The position numbers and the translations under genes were made by a program. The notes beneath the pieces are model-generated. The model had not been told where the DNA came from and did no database searches. It saw only the letters and a program-made list of their open reading frames with translations. Below, one piece after another: positions 1-8,011 of a stretch of 50,246 nt of DNA; within the stretch, counting starts at the first letter, position 1; every line of letters starts with the position of its first letter. This DNA comes from Methylocystis sp. GTDB lineage: Bacteria > Pseudomonadota > Alphaproteobacteria > Rhizobiales > Beijerinckiaceae. The stretch is taken from positions 1 through 50,246 of the forward strand of contig JACOUB010000051.1 of NCBI GenBank assembly GCA_016178015.1. Reading direction: 5' to 3'.

Positions 1-306
1 GAAGTGGCGCCGACCGCTTACGCCGAGACGCTGCGCGAGCTTGGCCGTCCCGAAGAGGCGCTCGCCGCCTTCGAGGAGACCATGCGCCGCTTCCCGCGTA
101 ACGAAGTGGCGCCGACCGCCTACGCCGAGACGCTGCGCGAGCTTGGCCGTCCCGAAGAGGCGCTCGCCGCTTTCGAGGACAACATGCGCCGCTTCCCACG
201 CAACGACGTGGCGCCAAACGCCTATGCCGAGACGCTGCGCGAGCTTGGCCGTCTCGAAGAGGCGCTCGCCGCTTTCGAGGAGACCATGCGCCGCTTCCCG
301 CGCAAC
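1..306 (+). repeat. Three direct tandem copies of a 102-bp TPR-coding unit
   Basis: Units at 1-102, 103-204 and 205-306 each begin GA(A/C)GTGGCGCC and differ at only a few positions; copies 1 and 2 are nearly identical. A fourth, rapidly diverging unit begins at 307. More copies may lie upstream of the window. Confidence 0.95.
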
Positions 307-915
307 GAAGTGGCGCCAAGGGCGCGCGCTCATCTGCTCGCGGAACTGGGCCGATTTCCGGAAACCGAGGCCGCTCTCGCGCCTGCCGCCGAACGGTTGC
401 GCACGAGTAACGATTGGATAGCGGCGCATGTCCTCGCCATGGCGCGGCTTCGGGCCGGGCGCATCGAGGAAGCGCTCGCCACATTTGAACTCGGCGCGCG
501 ATCCTGCCCGTTCCCCGGTCAACGCATTTACTTCGCGACAGCGCTGCCACTCGCTCTGCTTGCAAACAATCGAGCAACCGAGGCGGCGCGCAAGTTGGAA
601 GAGATCGCCAAGGGGCCATCCCTGCCCCGCGCCGAAGCGACCAATATCGCCCTGTTTCGAGCGCACGCCCTCGCTGAAACGGGCGACAAACATCGCGCGA
701 AACAATTCGTCGAGAGCGCCCAAATCATCGACTTCGCCGCCGCCCGGCAACAACGACTCCGAACGGCGCTGATCGATCGTTACGGCTTGGCGGCGGCTCC
801 TCCAGCGTCGGGCGCGCTGGCGCTAGAGCTCAATGACACGATCACTGCGCTCGAATTCGAACTCGTCCGCCCCAAGTTAACGGTTTTCCAAGCTCACAAA
901 CGACGAGCCGCATGA
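1..915 (+). CDS. Tetratricopeptide-repeat protein, 5' end outside the window
   Basis: The reading frame is open at base 1, so the true start lies upstream and only the C-terminal ~304 residues are seen. The first ~100 residues are three almost identical 34-residue TPR units (each containing [11 protein letters not shown] and EEALAAFE), followed by more diverged TPR-like helices (e.g. [15 protein letters not shown]). TPR units form a superhelical protein-binding scaffold; no enzymatic domain is visible in this part, and the partner is unknown. The near identity of the repeats at DNA level suggests recent tandem duplication. There is no neighbour on the left to give context; rimO follows on the same strand about 75 bases downstream. 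Confidence is high for a TPR protein and nil for a specific function. Confidence 0.8.
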   Translation, partial: EVAPTAYAETLRELGRPEEALAAFEETMRRFPRNEVAPTAYAETLRELGRPEEALAAFEDNMRRFPRNDVAPNAYAETLRELGRLEEALAAFEETMRRFPRNEVAPRARAHLLAELGRFPETEAALAPAAERLRTSNDWIAAHVLAMARLRAGRIEEALATFELGARSCPFPGQRIYFATALPLALLANNRATEAARKLEEIAKGPSLPRAEATNIALFRAHALAETGDKHRAKQFVESAQIIDFAAARQQRLRTALIDRYGLAAAPPASGALALELNDTITALEFELVRPKLTVFQAHKRRAA

Positions 916-991
916 ACTTTCCGATACGGCGGAGCGTCGATCACAATCCTCCCATTGCCATCGCCCCCATGGCGTGGCAAGCCATCTCGCC

Positions 992-2362
992 ATGCAAGAC
1001 CAGTTGGAGCGAGCCTCCCCCGCCCAGCCCGCGCAAGGCGCGAACCGGCGCGTGTCGTTCGTTTCGCTCGGCTGTCCGAAAGCGCTCGTCGACAGCGAGC
1101 GCATCGTCACGCGGCTGCGCGCCGAAGGCTACGAGCTCGCCCGCACGCACGCCGGCGCCGATGTCGTGATCGTCAACACCTGCGGCTTTCTCGACAGCGC
1201 CAAGGCGGAATCGTTGCAAGCGATCGGCGCGGCCTTGAAGGAGAACGGCAAGGTCGTCGTCACCGGCTGCATGGGGGCCGAACCCGAAAACATAACGGAG
1301 CGCTTTCCGCACGTCTTGGCGATCGCCAAGCCGCAAGATTACGAGAGCGTGCTCGCAGCGGTGCACAGGGCCGCGCCGCCGGCGCATGATCCTTTCGCGA
1401 GCCTCGTGCCCGAACAGGGCGTAAAACTCACGCCGCGCCATTACGCTTACTTGAAAATTTCCGAAGGCTGCGACAACGCCTGCTCATTTTGCATCATTCC
1501 TCGCCTGCGTGGCCCGCTCGTCTCGCGACCTGCCGCCGAGGTCTTGCGCGAGGCGGAAAAACTTGCGCGCGCCGGGGTGAAGGAATTGCTCGTCATCTCG
1601 CAGGACACCAGCGCCTACGGCCGCGATCTGCGTTACGCCGAGAGCAGCTTCCACGATCGCGCCGTGCGCACGCGTTTCGTCGATCTGGCGCGCGAACTCG
1701 GCGCGCTCGGCGTCTGGGTGCGGCTGCATTACGTCTATCCCTATCCGCACGTCGATGCGGCCGTCGAGCTGATGGCGGAAGGCAAAATCCTGCCCTATCT
1801 CGACATTCCGCTCCAACACGCCGCGCCCTCCGTGCTGAAGGCCATGAAACGTCCGGCGAATGAAGAAAAGACGCTGGAGCGCATCAAATCCTGGCGGCGC
1901 GCCTGTCCGGATCTGACGATCCGCTCCACCTTCATCGTCGGCTTTCCAGGCGAGACGGAACAAGATTTCGCTTATCTGCTCGATTGGCTGGAAGAAGCCG
2001 AGATCGACCGCGCCGGGGCGTTCCGATACGAGGCGGTGAAGGGCGCTCAAGCCAATGATCTGCCCCTCGCGCCGGTTGCGGAAGAGATCAAGGCGGCGCG
2101 TTGGACGCGTTTCATGGCGCGCCAGCAGAAGGTCAGCGCGCGTTTGCAGCAGAGGAAGATCGGGCGGCGCCTGCCGGTCATCGTCGACGAATCAGGCGGC
2201 GGCGCCGGCGGCGCATTGGCGAAAGCCCGCAGCAAGGCGGATGCGCCGCAGATCGACGGCGCCGTTCACGTCGCGTCGCGGCGGCCGCTGCGCGCCGGCG
2301 ACATCGTGACGGTCAAGATCGAGCGCGCGGACGCTTACGATCTTTGGGGCTCGGCGGTGTGA
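992..2362 (+). CDS. rimO: Ribosomal protein uS12 methylthiotransferase RimO
   Basis: Radical-SAM enzyme that adds a methylthio group to the conserved aspartate of ribosomal protein S12, using two Fe4S4 clusters. The N-terminal UPF0004 domain has its three cluster cysteines in SLGCPK (C28), NTCGF (C64) and TGCMG (C93). The radical-SAM C-x3-C-x2-C motif is in GCDNACSFC (C160, C164, C167), and a TRAM-type RNA-binding domain closes the protein (from about residue 385). At ~456 residues it has the usual family length. ATG 992 is preferred because the frame's earlier start, GTG 974, adds only six residues. [12 protein letters not shown] is a signature that separates RimO from the tRNA enzyme MiaB. 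It is probably transcribed on its own. Confidence 0.95.
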   Translation: MQDQLERASPAQPAQGANRRVSFVSLGCPKALVDSERIVTRLRAEGYELARTHAGADVVIVNTCGFLDSAKAESLQAIGAALKENGKVVVTGCMGAEPENITERFPHVLAIAKPQDYESVLAAVHRAAPPAHDPFASLVPEQGVKLTPRHYAYLKISEGCDNACSFCIIPRLRGPLVSRPAAEVLREAEKLARAGVKELLVISQDTSAYGRDLRYAESSFHDRAVRTRFVDLARELGALGVWVRLHYVYPYPHVDAAVELMAEGKILPYLDIPLQHAAPSVLKAMKRPANEEKTLERIKSWRRACPDLTIRSTFIVGFPGETEQDFAYLLDWLEEAEIDRAGAFRYEAVKGAQANDLPLAPVAEEIKAARWTRFMARQQKVSARLQQRKIGRRLPVIVDESGGGAGGALAKARSKADAPQIDGAVHVASRRPLRAGDIVTVKIERADAYDLWGSAV

Positions 2363-2375
2363 TAGGAAATCCGGA

Positions 2376-2530
2376 TGATCAGCTCCATTGGGCGCGAACC
2401 CTTCTCCCGCTTGCGGGAGAAGGTGTCGCGCGAATGCGCGACGGATGAGGGCGGCGCCGCGCAAATCCATCGGCCCTCACCCGACCCGGCTTCGCCGGGC
2501 CACCCTCTCCCGCTCCGCGGGAGATGGACG
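2376..2530. repeat. Intergenic palindromic repeat element, copy 1
   Basis: Bases 2401-2453 are identical over 53 bases to 47383-47435, and the similarity extends about 25 bases further left. The core hairpin is CTTCTCCCGC-TTGC-GGGAGAAG, followed by a TCGCGCGAATGCGCGA palindrome. A second hairpin, CCGGCTTCGCCGG, and CTCCCGC/GCGGGAG lie at about 2487-2525. It sits downstream of rimO and could act as a 3'-end stabilising or termination element. Confidence 0.85.
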
Positions 2531-2634
2531 CGCCCGGCGCGAAACGGTCAATCGGAGACCGATCACAGAGGGCGGCGCGCGGACCGAGTTATGCTATTCT
2601 TTTACAAAGACATGCCCTCACGCCGGAGCGCGCC

Positions 2635-2910
2635 ATGACCGACGAACCGCCGACCGACGAACCGCCGAAGGAAGCCCAGCCGCAATTTCGCGTCAACCCG
2701 GGGCTCTATGTGTTTGCCGCCATCGTGCTGATTGTGTGGGTCTTCGTCACGTTTTTCTTTCGCAACCCATATCTAAACGCCGTGTCGTTCGATTATTACG
2801 ACAGGCATCCTTATGACGAGACCACGGTTTGGATATATGTCCTGGTCATCGTGCCATTGATCGGCCTGGGCGCCTTCCTCTTGTGGATTATGCGCGCGCG
2901 CAGGAAGTAG
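2635..2910 (+). CDS. Small two-helix inner-membrane protein, function unknown
   Basis: A 91-residue protein with an acidic, proline-rich cytoplasmic-looking N-terminus (MTDEPPTDEPPKEAQP). Two hydrophobic segments follow at about residues 22-40 (LYVFAAIVLIVWVFVTFFF) and 64-84 (VWIYVLVIVPLIGLGAFLLW). A short aromatic loop rich in Tyr and Asp links them, and the protein ends in a basic RARRK tail. This suggests a hairpin membrane protein with both ends in the cytoplasm. I do not recognise the family. Its last ~20 bases overlap the 3' end of nadD, which runs the other way. The coding frame is supported by hydrophobicity and by the distinct codon pattern rather than by homology. Confidence 0.65.
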   Translation: MTDEPPTDEPPKEAQPQFRVNPGLYVFAAIVLIVWVFVTFFFRNPYLNAVSFDYYDRHPYDETTVWIYVLVIVPLIGLGAFLLWIMRARRK

Positions 2911-3520
2911 CGCCGGCGCGCGCTGTTTTTTTAGCAACCCGTAGCGCGGTGGACGATTGCGCGACGCGCGGGCCATGCAGATAGACGAACGCCGGCGGCT
3001 GCTTGTCGGCAAGCAGCGCCGCGTCGCTCTCATCGACGCGCGCCCCGGCGAAACGTTGCGCCATCTTGGCGCTCATGGCGGTAAGCGTCGCGCCGGGACG
3101 ATCGGCGACGGCGATGGGCGTCATTCGCGCGATCTCTTGCCAATGCCGCCAGCGATGAAACTGGCTGAGATTGTCCGCGCCCATGATCCAGACGAAACGC
3201 ACGCTCTTGCAACGGCGATGCAAATAAGAGAGCGTGTCATGGGTGAAGCGTGTGCCGATGCTCGCCTCGATGGCGGTGACGACGATGCGCGGATGGCGCG
3301 CTAGCCTTGTCGCCGCCGCCATGCGCTCTGAGAGCGAGGGCCCCCCTCGCGTCTCCTTCAGCGGGTTGCCGGGCGAAACGAGCCACCACAGCCGATCGAG
3401 ACGCAGCCGTCGCAGAGCGAGGCGCGAGACCAGCAGATGGCCCTCGTGCGGCGGATCGAACGATCCGCCGAACAGGCCGATGCGCATGCCAGGCGCGTGA
3501 GGGGGGAGACGGGCGATCAT
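2888..3520 (-). CDS. nadD: Nicotinate-nucleotide adenylyltransferase NadD
   Basis: Transfers AMP from ATP to nicotinate mononucleotide, giving deamido-NAD in NAD synthesis. The nucleotidyltransferase signature GGSFDPPHEGH lies at residues 18-28. The KxxxR-type segment GNPLKE, the MGADNLSQFHRW substrate loop and a C-terminal QSSTALR (the family's SSTxxR motif) are present. At 210 residues the length is normal. The ATG at 3520 gives the N-terminus LPPHAPGMRIGLFGGSF, a form I associate with rhizobial NadD; an internal ATG at 3487 is the alternative. It lies downstream of proA on the same strand, as in many Alphaproteobacteria. Its Shine-Dalgarno-like GGAGAGGGG is part of the palindromic repeat just upstream. 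Confidence 0.93.
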   Translation of the reverse strand: MIARLPPHAPGMRIGLFGGSFDPPHEGHLLVSRLALRRLRLDRLWWLVSPGNPLKETRGGPSLSERMAAATRLARHPRIVVTAIEASIGTRFTHDTLSYLHRRCKSVRFVWIMGADNLSQFHRWRHWQEIARMTPIAVADRPGATLTAMSAKMAQRFAGARVDESDAALLADKQPPAFVYLHGPRVAQSSTALRVAKKTARAGATSCARA

Positions 3521-3521
3521 C

Positions 3522-3669
3522 CCCTCTCCCCGCGAGCGGGGAGAGGGTCAGGGTGAGGGGCTTGGGTTATTACGCGAAATGCCGATGACACGTGTAATGA
3601 CCTCGGCGACGGGGTTGGCAATATCCCCGGCCCCTCACCCCAGCCCTCTCCCCGTTTACGGGGAGAGGG
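3522..3669. repeat. Pair of inverted GC-rich hairpin repeats between proA and nadD
   Basis: Hairpin 1: CCCTCTCCCC at 3522-3531 with GGGGAGAGGG at 3538-3547. Hairpin 2: CCCTCTCCCCG at 3644-3654, TTTA loop, CGGGGAGAGGG at 3659-3669. The flanking GGGTGAGGGG (about 3551-3560) and CCCCTCACCC (about 3631-3640) are inverted relative to each other. The two units therefore form a bacterial interspersed mosaic-type element. Confidence 0.85.
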
Positions 3670-3710
3670 GGCGCGCCCGAGCGATTGGTTGGTCGCAAAC
3701 ACGGGCCTTC

Positions 3711-5009
3711 TCACCCCCGCACCTGGCCCGCGCCGTGCACCCGATATTTGAACGACGTGAGTTGCTCGACGCCCACCGGCCCGCGCGCGTGCATGCGGCC
3801 CGTCGCAATGCCGATTTCTGCGCCGAAACCGAACTCGCCGCCATCGGCGAATTGGGTCGAGGCGTTGTGCAAGACGATCGCCGAATCCACTTCCGCCAGA
3901 AAACGCCGCGCCACCGCCTCGTTGCGTGTGACGATGGCGTCGGTGTGGTGCGAGCCGTAGCTCTCGATATGGTCGATCGCGGCGTCCAGTCCATCGACGA
4001 CGCCGACCGTGATGATGGCGTCGAGATATTCCGTGCGCCAATCTTCCGCGCCCGCCGGCTTGACGCGCGGATCGCAAGCTCTGGTCGCCTCGTCGCCGCG
4101 CACCTCGCACCCCGAGTCGAGCAGGCTCGCCACCAGCGGCGTCAGATGCGTCGCCGCGCAGGCGCGATCGACGAGCAAGGTCTCGGCGGCGCCGCAGATG
4201 CCAGTGCGGCGCATCTTGGCGTTGAGCACGATGCGTTTCGCCATGTCGAGATCGGCGTCTGCGTGCACGAAGACATGCACCAGTCCTTCGAGATGCGCAA
4301 ACACCGGCACGCGCGCGTCATGCTGCACGCGCGCGACAAGGCTTTTGCCGCCGCGCGGCACGATGACGTCGATATTGCCGTCGAGGCCGGCGAGCATGGC
4401 GCCCACGGCGGCGCGCTCGGCGGTCGGCGCGAGCGAGATCGCCGCCTCGGGCAGATTGGCGCTGGCAAGACCCGCGACAAGACACTGATGAATGGCGATC
4501 GACGACCGCAGGCTCTCGGAGCCGCAGCGCAGAATGGCGGCGTTGCCGGACTTGAGACACAAGGCGCCAGCGTCCGCGGTGACGTTGGGCCGGCTCTCGT
4601 AAATGACGCCGATCACGCCGAGCGGCGTCGACACGCGCTCGATGCGCAGGCCATTGGGGCGCTCGTAGACCGCCAATACGCGGCCGACCGGATCGGCAAG
4701 CGCCGCGATCTCCTCCATTCCGCGCGCCATCGCCTCGATACGGTCGGCATCGAGCGTCAGGCGGTCGAGGAAAGCGGCGGTGGCGCCGCGCGCCTCGGCG
4801 TCCGCTGCGTCCAGCGCATTGGCGGCGAGAATGGCGGGCGCCGCCTGCCGAATCGCCGCAGCGGCGGCACGCAGCGCGTCGTCCTTAGCCTTACGCGAGG
4901 CAAGCGCGACGCTGCGCGAGGCCTTGCGGGCGCGCCGGCCGAGCTCCGCCATGACTGCCGCCGCACCTCGAGCCGCGTCGAGCGTCTCAGTCCGTTTCGC
5001 CTGTTCCAT
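3711..5009 (-). CDS. proA: Gamma-glutamyl phosphate reductase ProA
   Basis: NADPH-dependent reduction of gamma-glutamyl phosphate to glutamate semialdehyde, the second step of proline synthesis. The aldehyde-dehydrogenase-type fold is recognisable along 432 residues. It has the substrate and cofactor segment [20 protein letters not shown], then [26 protein letters not shown], the catalytic-cysteine region [14 protein letters not shown], and the C-terminal [19 protein letters not shown]. The length is typical. The usual partner proB is not in this window. nadD follows on the same strand after ~190 bases that hold two hairpin repeats, so co-transcription is possible but may be attenuated. Confidence 0.95.
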   Translation of the reverse strand: MEQAKRTETLDAARGAAAVMAELGRRARKASRSVALASRKAKDDALRAAAAAIRQAAPAILAANALDAADAEARGATAAFLDRLTLDADRIEAMARGMEEIAALADPVGRVLAVYERPNGLRIERVSTPLGVIGVIYESRPNVTADAGALCLKSGNAAILRCGSESLRSSIAIHQCLVAGLASANLPEAAISLAPTAERAAVGAMLAGLDGNIDVIVPRGGKSLVARVQHDARVPVFAHLEGLVHVFVHADADLDMAKRIVLNAKMRRTGICGAAETLLVDRACAATHLTPLVASLLDSGCEVRGDEATRACDPRVKPAGAEDWRTEYLDAIITVGVVDGLDAAIDHIESYGSHHTDAIVTRNEAVARRFLAEVDSAIVLHNASTQFADGGEFGFGAEIGIATGRMHARGPVGVEQLTSFKYRVHGAGQVRG

Positions 5010-5110
5010 CGACTTTGACGCTGCCCGCTATGGGGCGACCTCTCAGGATTAAGGAAACCGTCCGCCCAATACCCGCGCCCTTTCTAAAAGCGAGGCGCTC
5101 AGCAACCCAT

Positions 5111-5134
5111 GACGCAAATGAGGACGCAAATGAG
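5111..5134. repeat. 12-bp tandem duplication
   Basis: GACGCAAATGAG occurs twice back to back (5111-5122, 5123-5134) in the 255-base gap between smbP and proA. The same gap holds a small CGCGCC-TTC-GGCGCG hairpin at 5154-5168 that could end the smbP transcript. Nothing else is recognised there. Confidence 0.8.
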
Positions 5135-5264
5135 GCGCCCCTGATCGGGCCGGCGCGCCTTCGGCGCGGCGCCGACCAGGAGCGCCTGACTATGGAGCGA
5201 AATCGTTTTGGCGTCGAATCGCGTCTTCCGCATCGCTCCGCAAACGTTTCGCAAAAATACGCCT

Positions 5265-5621
5265 TTACTTGGCTTTCTCCGGTTTTTGCGCGGCTTCCAA
5301 GTGCGTCAACGCCTCTTCGGCATGTTTGGTCGCGACGTCCGCATGGCCCTGCTTGCCGTGCTCGATCGCTGCCTTCAGATGCGTGATCCCTTCCGCCGTA
5401 TGAGCATTGGCCTTCTCCTTCTGCGCGGCCTCGGCATGGGTCAGTGCAGCCTGGGCGTGGGTGACGAGAACATCGGCATGGCCCATCTTGCCATGGCTGA
5501 TGGCCTCCTTGGTGTGCTTGACGGCTTCCGCGAGGTGGTCTTCGGCGGCCAGGGAAATTCGGGGAGCGAGAAACAGGGCGAGAGCGCTGCCCAGTAAGGC
5601 GACGACGAATCTGCGAGTCAT
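5265..5621 (-). CDS. smbP: SmbP-like small periplasmic metal-binding protein
   Basis: A 118-residue protein with a clear Sec signal peptide (MTRRFVVALLGSALALFLAP...SLAA, cut near residue 25). The mature part of ~93 residues consists of two similar ~45-residue halves rich in His, Ala, Lys and Glu. Each half carries HGKxGHAD followed by a HAxxALTHxEAAQK segment; I count 12 histidines. The pattern matches SmbP, first described in Nitrosomonas europaea as a four-helix periplasmic protein binding copper and other divalent metals. The role here is inferred: metal buffering or detoxification in the periplasm. It stands alone, divergent from the tldD-like gene, and no metal-responsive regulator is visible nearby. 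Confidence in the family is good; the metal is unknown. Confidence 0.82.
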   Translation of the reverse strand: MTRRFVVALLGSALALFLAPRISLAAEDHLAEAVKHTKEAISHGKMGHADVLVTHAQAALTHAEAAQKEKANAHTAEGITHLKAAIEHGKQGHADVATKHAEEALTHLEAAQKPEKAK

Positions 5622-5658
5622 GGCTAAATACTCCTATTTGTGTCGTTGCGTCTTCGGC

Positions 5659-5700
5659 GAACCTTCGCCTTTCTCCCGGAGGAGGAAGGCCCGAAGGTTC
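5659..5700. repeat. Long imperfect hairpin between smbP and tldD-like genes
   Basis: GAACCTTCG (5659-5667) pairs with CGAAGGTTC (5692-5700). Inside it, CCTTTCTCC (5668-5676) pairs with GGAGGAAGG (5681-5689) with one G-T pair. It lies ~40 bases upstream of the smbP start and ~140 bases upstream of the tldD-like start, i.e. in the shared promoter or leader region. It could be a repeat element or a leader hairpin. Confidence 0.7.
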
Positions 5701-5843
5701 GACGGACGCCAGGACAATATGGCATCGTCTCCGAAAGTTGGAAAGGAGCGGCGGCAAATCGTCACGCTGCGCGCCCGCCGAATTTGCCAAATCCCCGCAA
5801 CCGAGAGACCATTGTCGACGCCGACGCCGCAGGAAAGGCCCCA

Positions 5844-7400
5844 ATGCCGCAATTCCCACATCCATCGGAGGCAAGACCTAGCGTCAACCAAACCGCCCCG
5901 TCTATCGCGGCGTTCGGCTTGGCGCTCGACCAAAATCTTCTCCTCGATCTCGCCGATATGGCGCTGAGTTCGGCGAAGAGCGCCGGCGCTACGTACGTAG
6001 ACATCAGGATCGGCGAGACGAGGCGCGAATTCATCGAGGCCAGGGAGGAACGTCTCGAGACTTTCAGCGAACGCTCGGCGCGAGGGTTTGGCCTGAGGGT
6101 TCTTGTCGATGGATGTTGGGGCTTTTGCGGAAGCAGCGCCCTCGATCGCGCCTCGCTTACGCGAGCGGCCGCCAAGGCGATCGACAATGCGAACGCCGTC
6201 AAGCCGATCCAACACGAGCCGATCGTCCTCGAACAGTTGGCGAGTCATGAAGCGCAATGGATCATGCCGATGCGCATCGATCCTTTTGCGGCAGCGCCCC
6301 ATGAGAAAGCGCGGCGGCTGTTAGAGATCAACGCCGCCGCGCTTGCCGCCGGCGCCGACTTCTGCAAGTCGTCTTTCTCTTTCGCCAAAGAGGAGCGGTT
6401 GTTCGCCAATAGTCGAGGCAGCCGCATCTTCCAGTCGCGCACCCGCGTTTATCCGCAGTTCGAAGCGACGGCGATCGATAGGGCCTCGGGGCGTTTTGCA
6501 ACGCGCGCCAGCCTCGCGCCGGCGCGCGGCTCCGGCTTCGAGCATATCGCGTCTTGCGATCTCGCCGGCGAAGCGAAGCGCGCGGCCGACGAAGCGCGAC
6601 GCAAGCTCCACGCCAAGCCGGCGACGCCCGGTAGGAAAGACCTGGTCATCGATCCGACCAATCTGTGGCTTACCATCCACGAATCGGTCGGTCACTCGAC
6701 CGAACTCGACCGCGCGCTGGGATGGGAGGCGAATTTCGCCGGAACCTCTTTCGTCAAGCCGGACATGCTCGGCAAGCTGCGCTTCGGCAGCGAATTGATG
6801 ACCATCGTCGCCGATCGCTCGCAAGCAGGCGGCCTCGCGACGATCGGCTTCGACGACGACGGCGCGCCGCGCCAAGCGGCCGACTTCAAGATCGTGGATA
6901 AAGGCGCATTTTGCAATTACCAGATGGCGCTCGGCCAAGCGCATCTCATCGGCGCGCCGCGTTCGAACGGCTGCGCCTATGCCGACAGCCCGACGTCCTT
7001 CCCCATTCAGCGCATGCCCAATATTTCGCTGGCGCCAAACCCCGAGCCCTGTTCGCTGCAAGACCTCATCGCCGGCGTCGAGGATGGGCTCTATATCGTC
7101 GGCGCCGGCAGCTGGAGCATCGATCAGCAGCGCGACAATTTCCAGTTCGGCGGCCAGCTGTTCTTCGAAATCAAGAACGGCCGGTTGGGCGAGATGGTGC
7201 GCGACGCCGCTTATCAGGGGCGCACCGCAGCGTTCTGGAATGCGTTGGACGGGCTCGGCGACGCCTCGACCTATCATCTCGGCGGCGCCTTCACCTGCGG
7301 CAAGGGGGAGCCGATGCAGCTCGCGCCCGTCTCGCACGGCGCGCCCGCCGCGCGCTTCCGCGGCGTTGCGGCGCTGAATACGGAACGAAGGGATGTGTGA
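5844..7400 (+). CDS. TldD-like zinc metallopeptidase subunit (TldD/PmbA family)
   Basis: TldD and TldE/PmbA form a heteromeric protease that degrades or trims unfolded peptides and matures some ribosomal peptides in other bacteria. The N-terminal half (about residues 30-215) is the family's conserved domain. The zinc motif HExxxH appears as HESVGH (H279, E280, H283), and the C-terminal domain ends near GGAFTCGKGEPMQLAPVSHG. The context HESVGHSTELDRALGWEANF differs from the enterobacterial HEAIGHGLEGD form, so this looks like a second subfamily rather than canonical TldD. ATG 5844 is chosen because AGGAAAGG lies just upstream (5831-5838); 518 residues. Its tldE-like partner follows but is separated by a two-gene insert. 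Confidence 0.88.
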   Translation: MPQFPHPSEARPSVNQTAPSIAAFGLALDQNLLLDLADMALSSAKSAGATYVDIRIGETRREFIEAREERLETFSERSARGFGLRVLVDGCWGFCGSSALDRASLTRAAAKAIDNANAVKPIQHEPIVLEQLASHEAQWIMPMRIDPFAAAPHEKARRLLEINAAALAAGADFCKSSFSFAKEERLFANSRGSRIFQSRTRVYPQFEATAIDRASGRFATRASLAPARGSGFEHIASCDLAGEAKRAADEARRKLHAKPATPGRKDLVIDPTNLWLTIHESVGHSTELDRALGWEANFAGTSFVKPDMLGKLRFGSELMTIVADRSQAGGLATIGFDDDGAPRQAADFKIVDKGAFCNYQMALGQAHLIGAPRSNGCAYADSPTSFPIQRMPNISLAPNPEPCSLQDLIAGVEDGLYIVGAGSWSIDQQRDNFQFGGQLFFEIKNGRLGEMVRDAAYQGRTAAFWNALDGLGDASTYHLGGAFTCGKGEPMQLAPVSHGAPAARFRGVAALNTERRDV

Positions 7401-7432
7401 GCGATTTCTCCGATGGACTTGAGGCGACATCT

Positions 7433-7455
7433 GTGGTTAACGCGCCCTTAACCAC
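7433..7455. promoter_or_regulatory. Perfect palindrome holding a CtrA-type box, TTAA-N7-TTAAC
   Basis: GTGGTTAA (7433-7440), CGCGCCC (7441-7447), TTAACCAC (7448-7455). The core TTAA-N7-TTAAC at 7437-7452 matches the alphaproteobacterial CtrA full-site consensus exactly. A GANTC methylation site (GAGTC, about 7485-7489) lies between it and the DUF488 start at 7496. A hairpin terminator for the tldD-like gene is the alternative reading, since the arms are inverted. Confidence 0.55.
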
Positions 7456-7495
7456 GTAGCGGCGAGCCTTGGGAGGCCAACAGCGAGTCGGAAAC

Positions 7496-8011
7496 ATGAG
7501 CATCGTTTACACGATCGGCTATGAGGGAACAGACATCGACAGACTTGTCGCTACCCTTAAAGCGGTTGACGTTAGCGTGTTAGCCGATGTTCGCGCCGTT
7601 GCTGTTTCACGAAAAAAAGGGTTTTCGAAGACCGCTCTCCGAGCACGGTTGGAAGACGAGGGGATTACCTATCTTCACTTTGTCGGGCTTGGCGATCCGA
7701 AACCCGGACGCGAAGCTGCCCGTGCAGGCCGATTTGACGAGTTTCGACAAATCTATTCACGTCATCTTGCGAGTGCAGACGCGCAAACCGCGCTGCTTTC
7801 TCTTTCCAAGATCGCTCAAAATCAAGCGGTTTGCCTTCTCTGCTTCGAGCGCGATCCGAGACATTGCCATCGCTCCATTGTCGCGGATTTATTGGAGGGG
7901 GGTAGATTAAGCTCGTTTGATCTTTATGGCGATTTGCCGAGGCGCTATGACAATTACACCACAAAGTTCCCGCGTCGTTGTTTTGGTCAAAGCGCTGCCG
8001 CAGCCGAGTAA
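7496..8011 (+). CDS. DUF488 family protein
   Basis: 171 residues beginning MSIVYTIGYEGTDIDRLVATL, the standard DUF488 N-terminus. VLADVRAVAVSRKKGFSK and GLGDPKPGR follow, and then the cysteine/histidine signature LLCFERDPRHCHRSIVADLL. DUF488 proteins are small cytosolic proteins of unknown biochemical role, possibly nucleic-acid linked. ATG 7496 gives the natural start; an upstream TTG would add only nine residues. The gene overlaps the next one by 65 bases in another frame, so the two are surely co-transcribed. Base composition is visibly lower in GC (near 50 %) than the flanking tldD- and tldE-like genes, which suggests horizontal acquisition. Confidence 0.85.
   Translation: MSIVYTIGYEGTDIDRLVATLKAVDVSVLADVRAVAVSRKKGFSKTALRARLEDEGITYLHFVGLGDPKPGREAARAGRFDEFRQIYSRHLASADAQTALLSLSKIAQNQAVCLLCFERDPRHCHRSIVADLLEGGRLSSFDLYGDLPRRYDNYTTKFPRRCFGQSAAAAE

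Noticed and set aside
3579-5018. Long 479-codon open frame opposite proA
   Set aside because: It mirrors the ProA gene, is rich in Arg/His/Ala as expected of an antisense frame in high-GC DNA, and has no recognisable domain.
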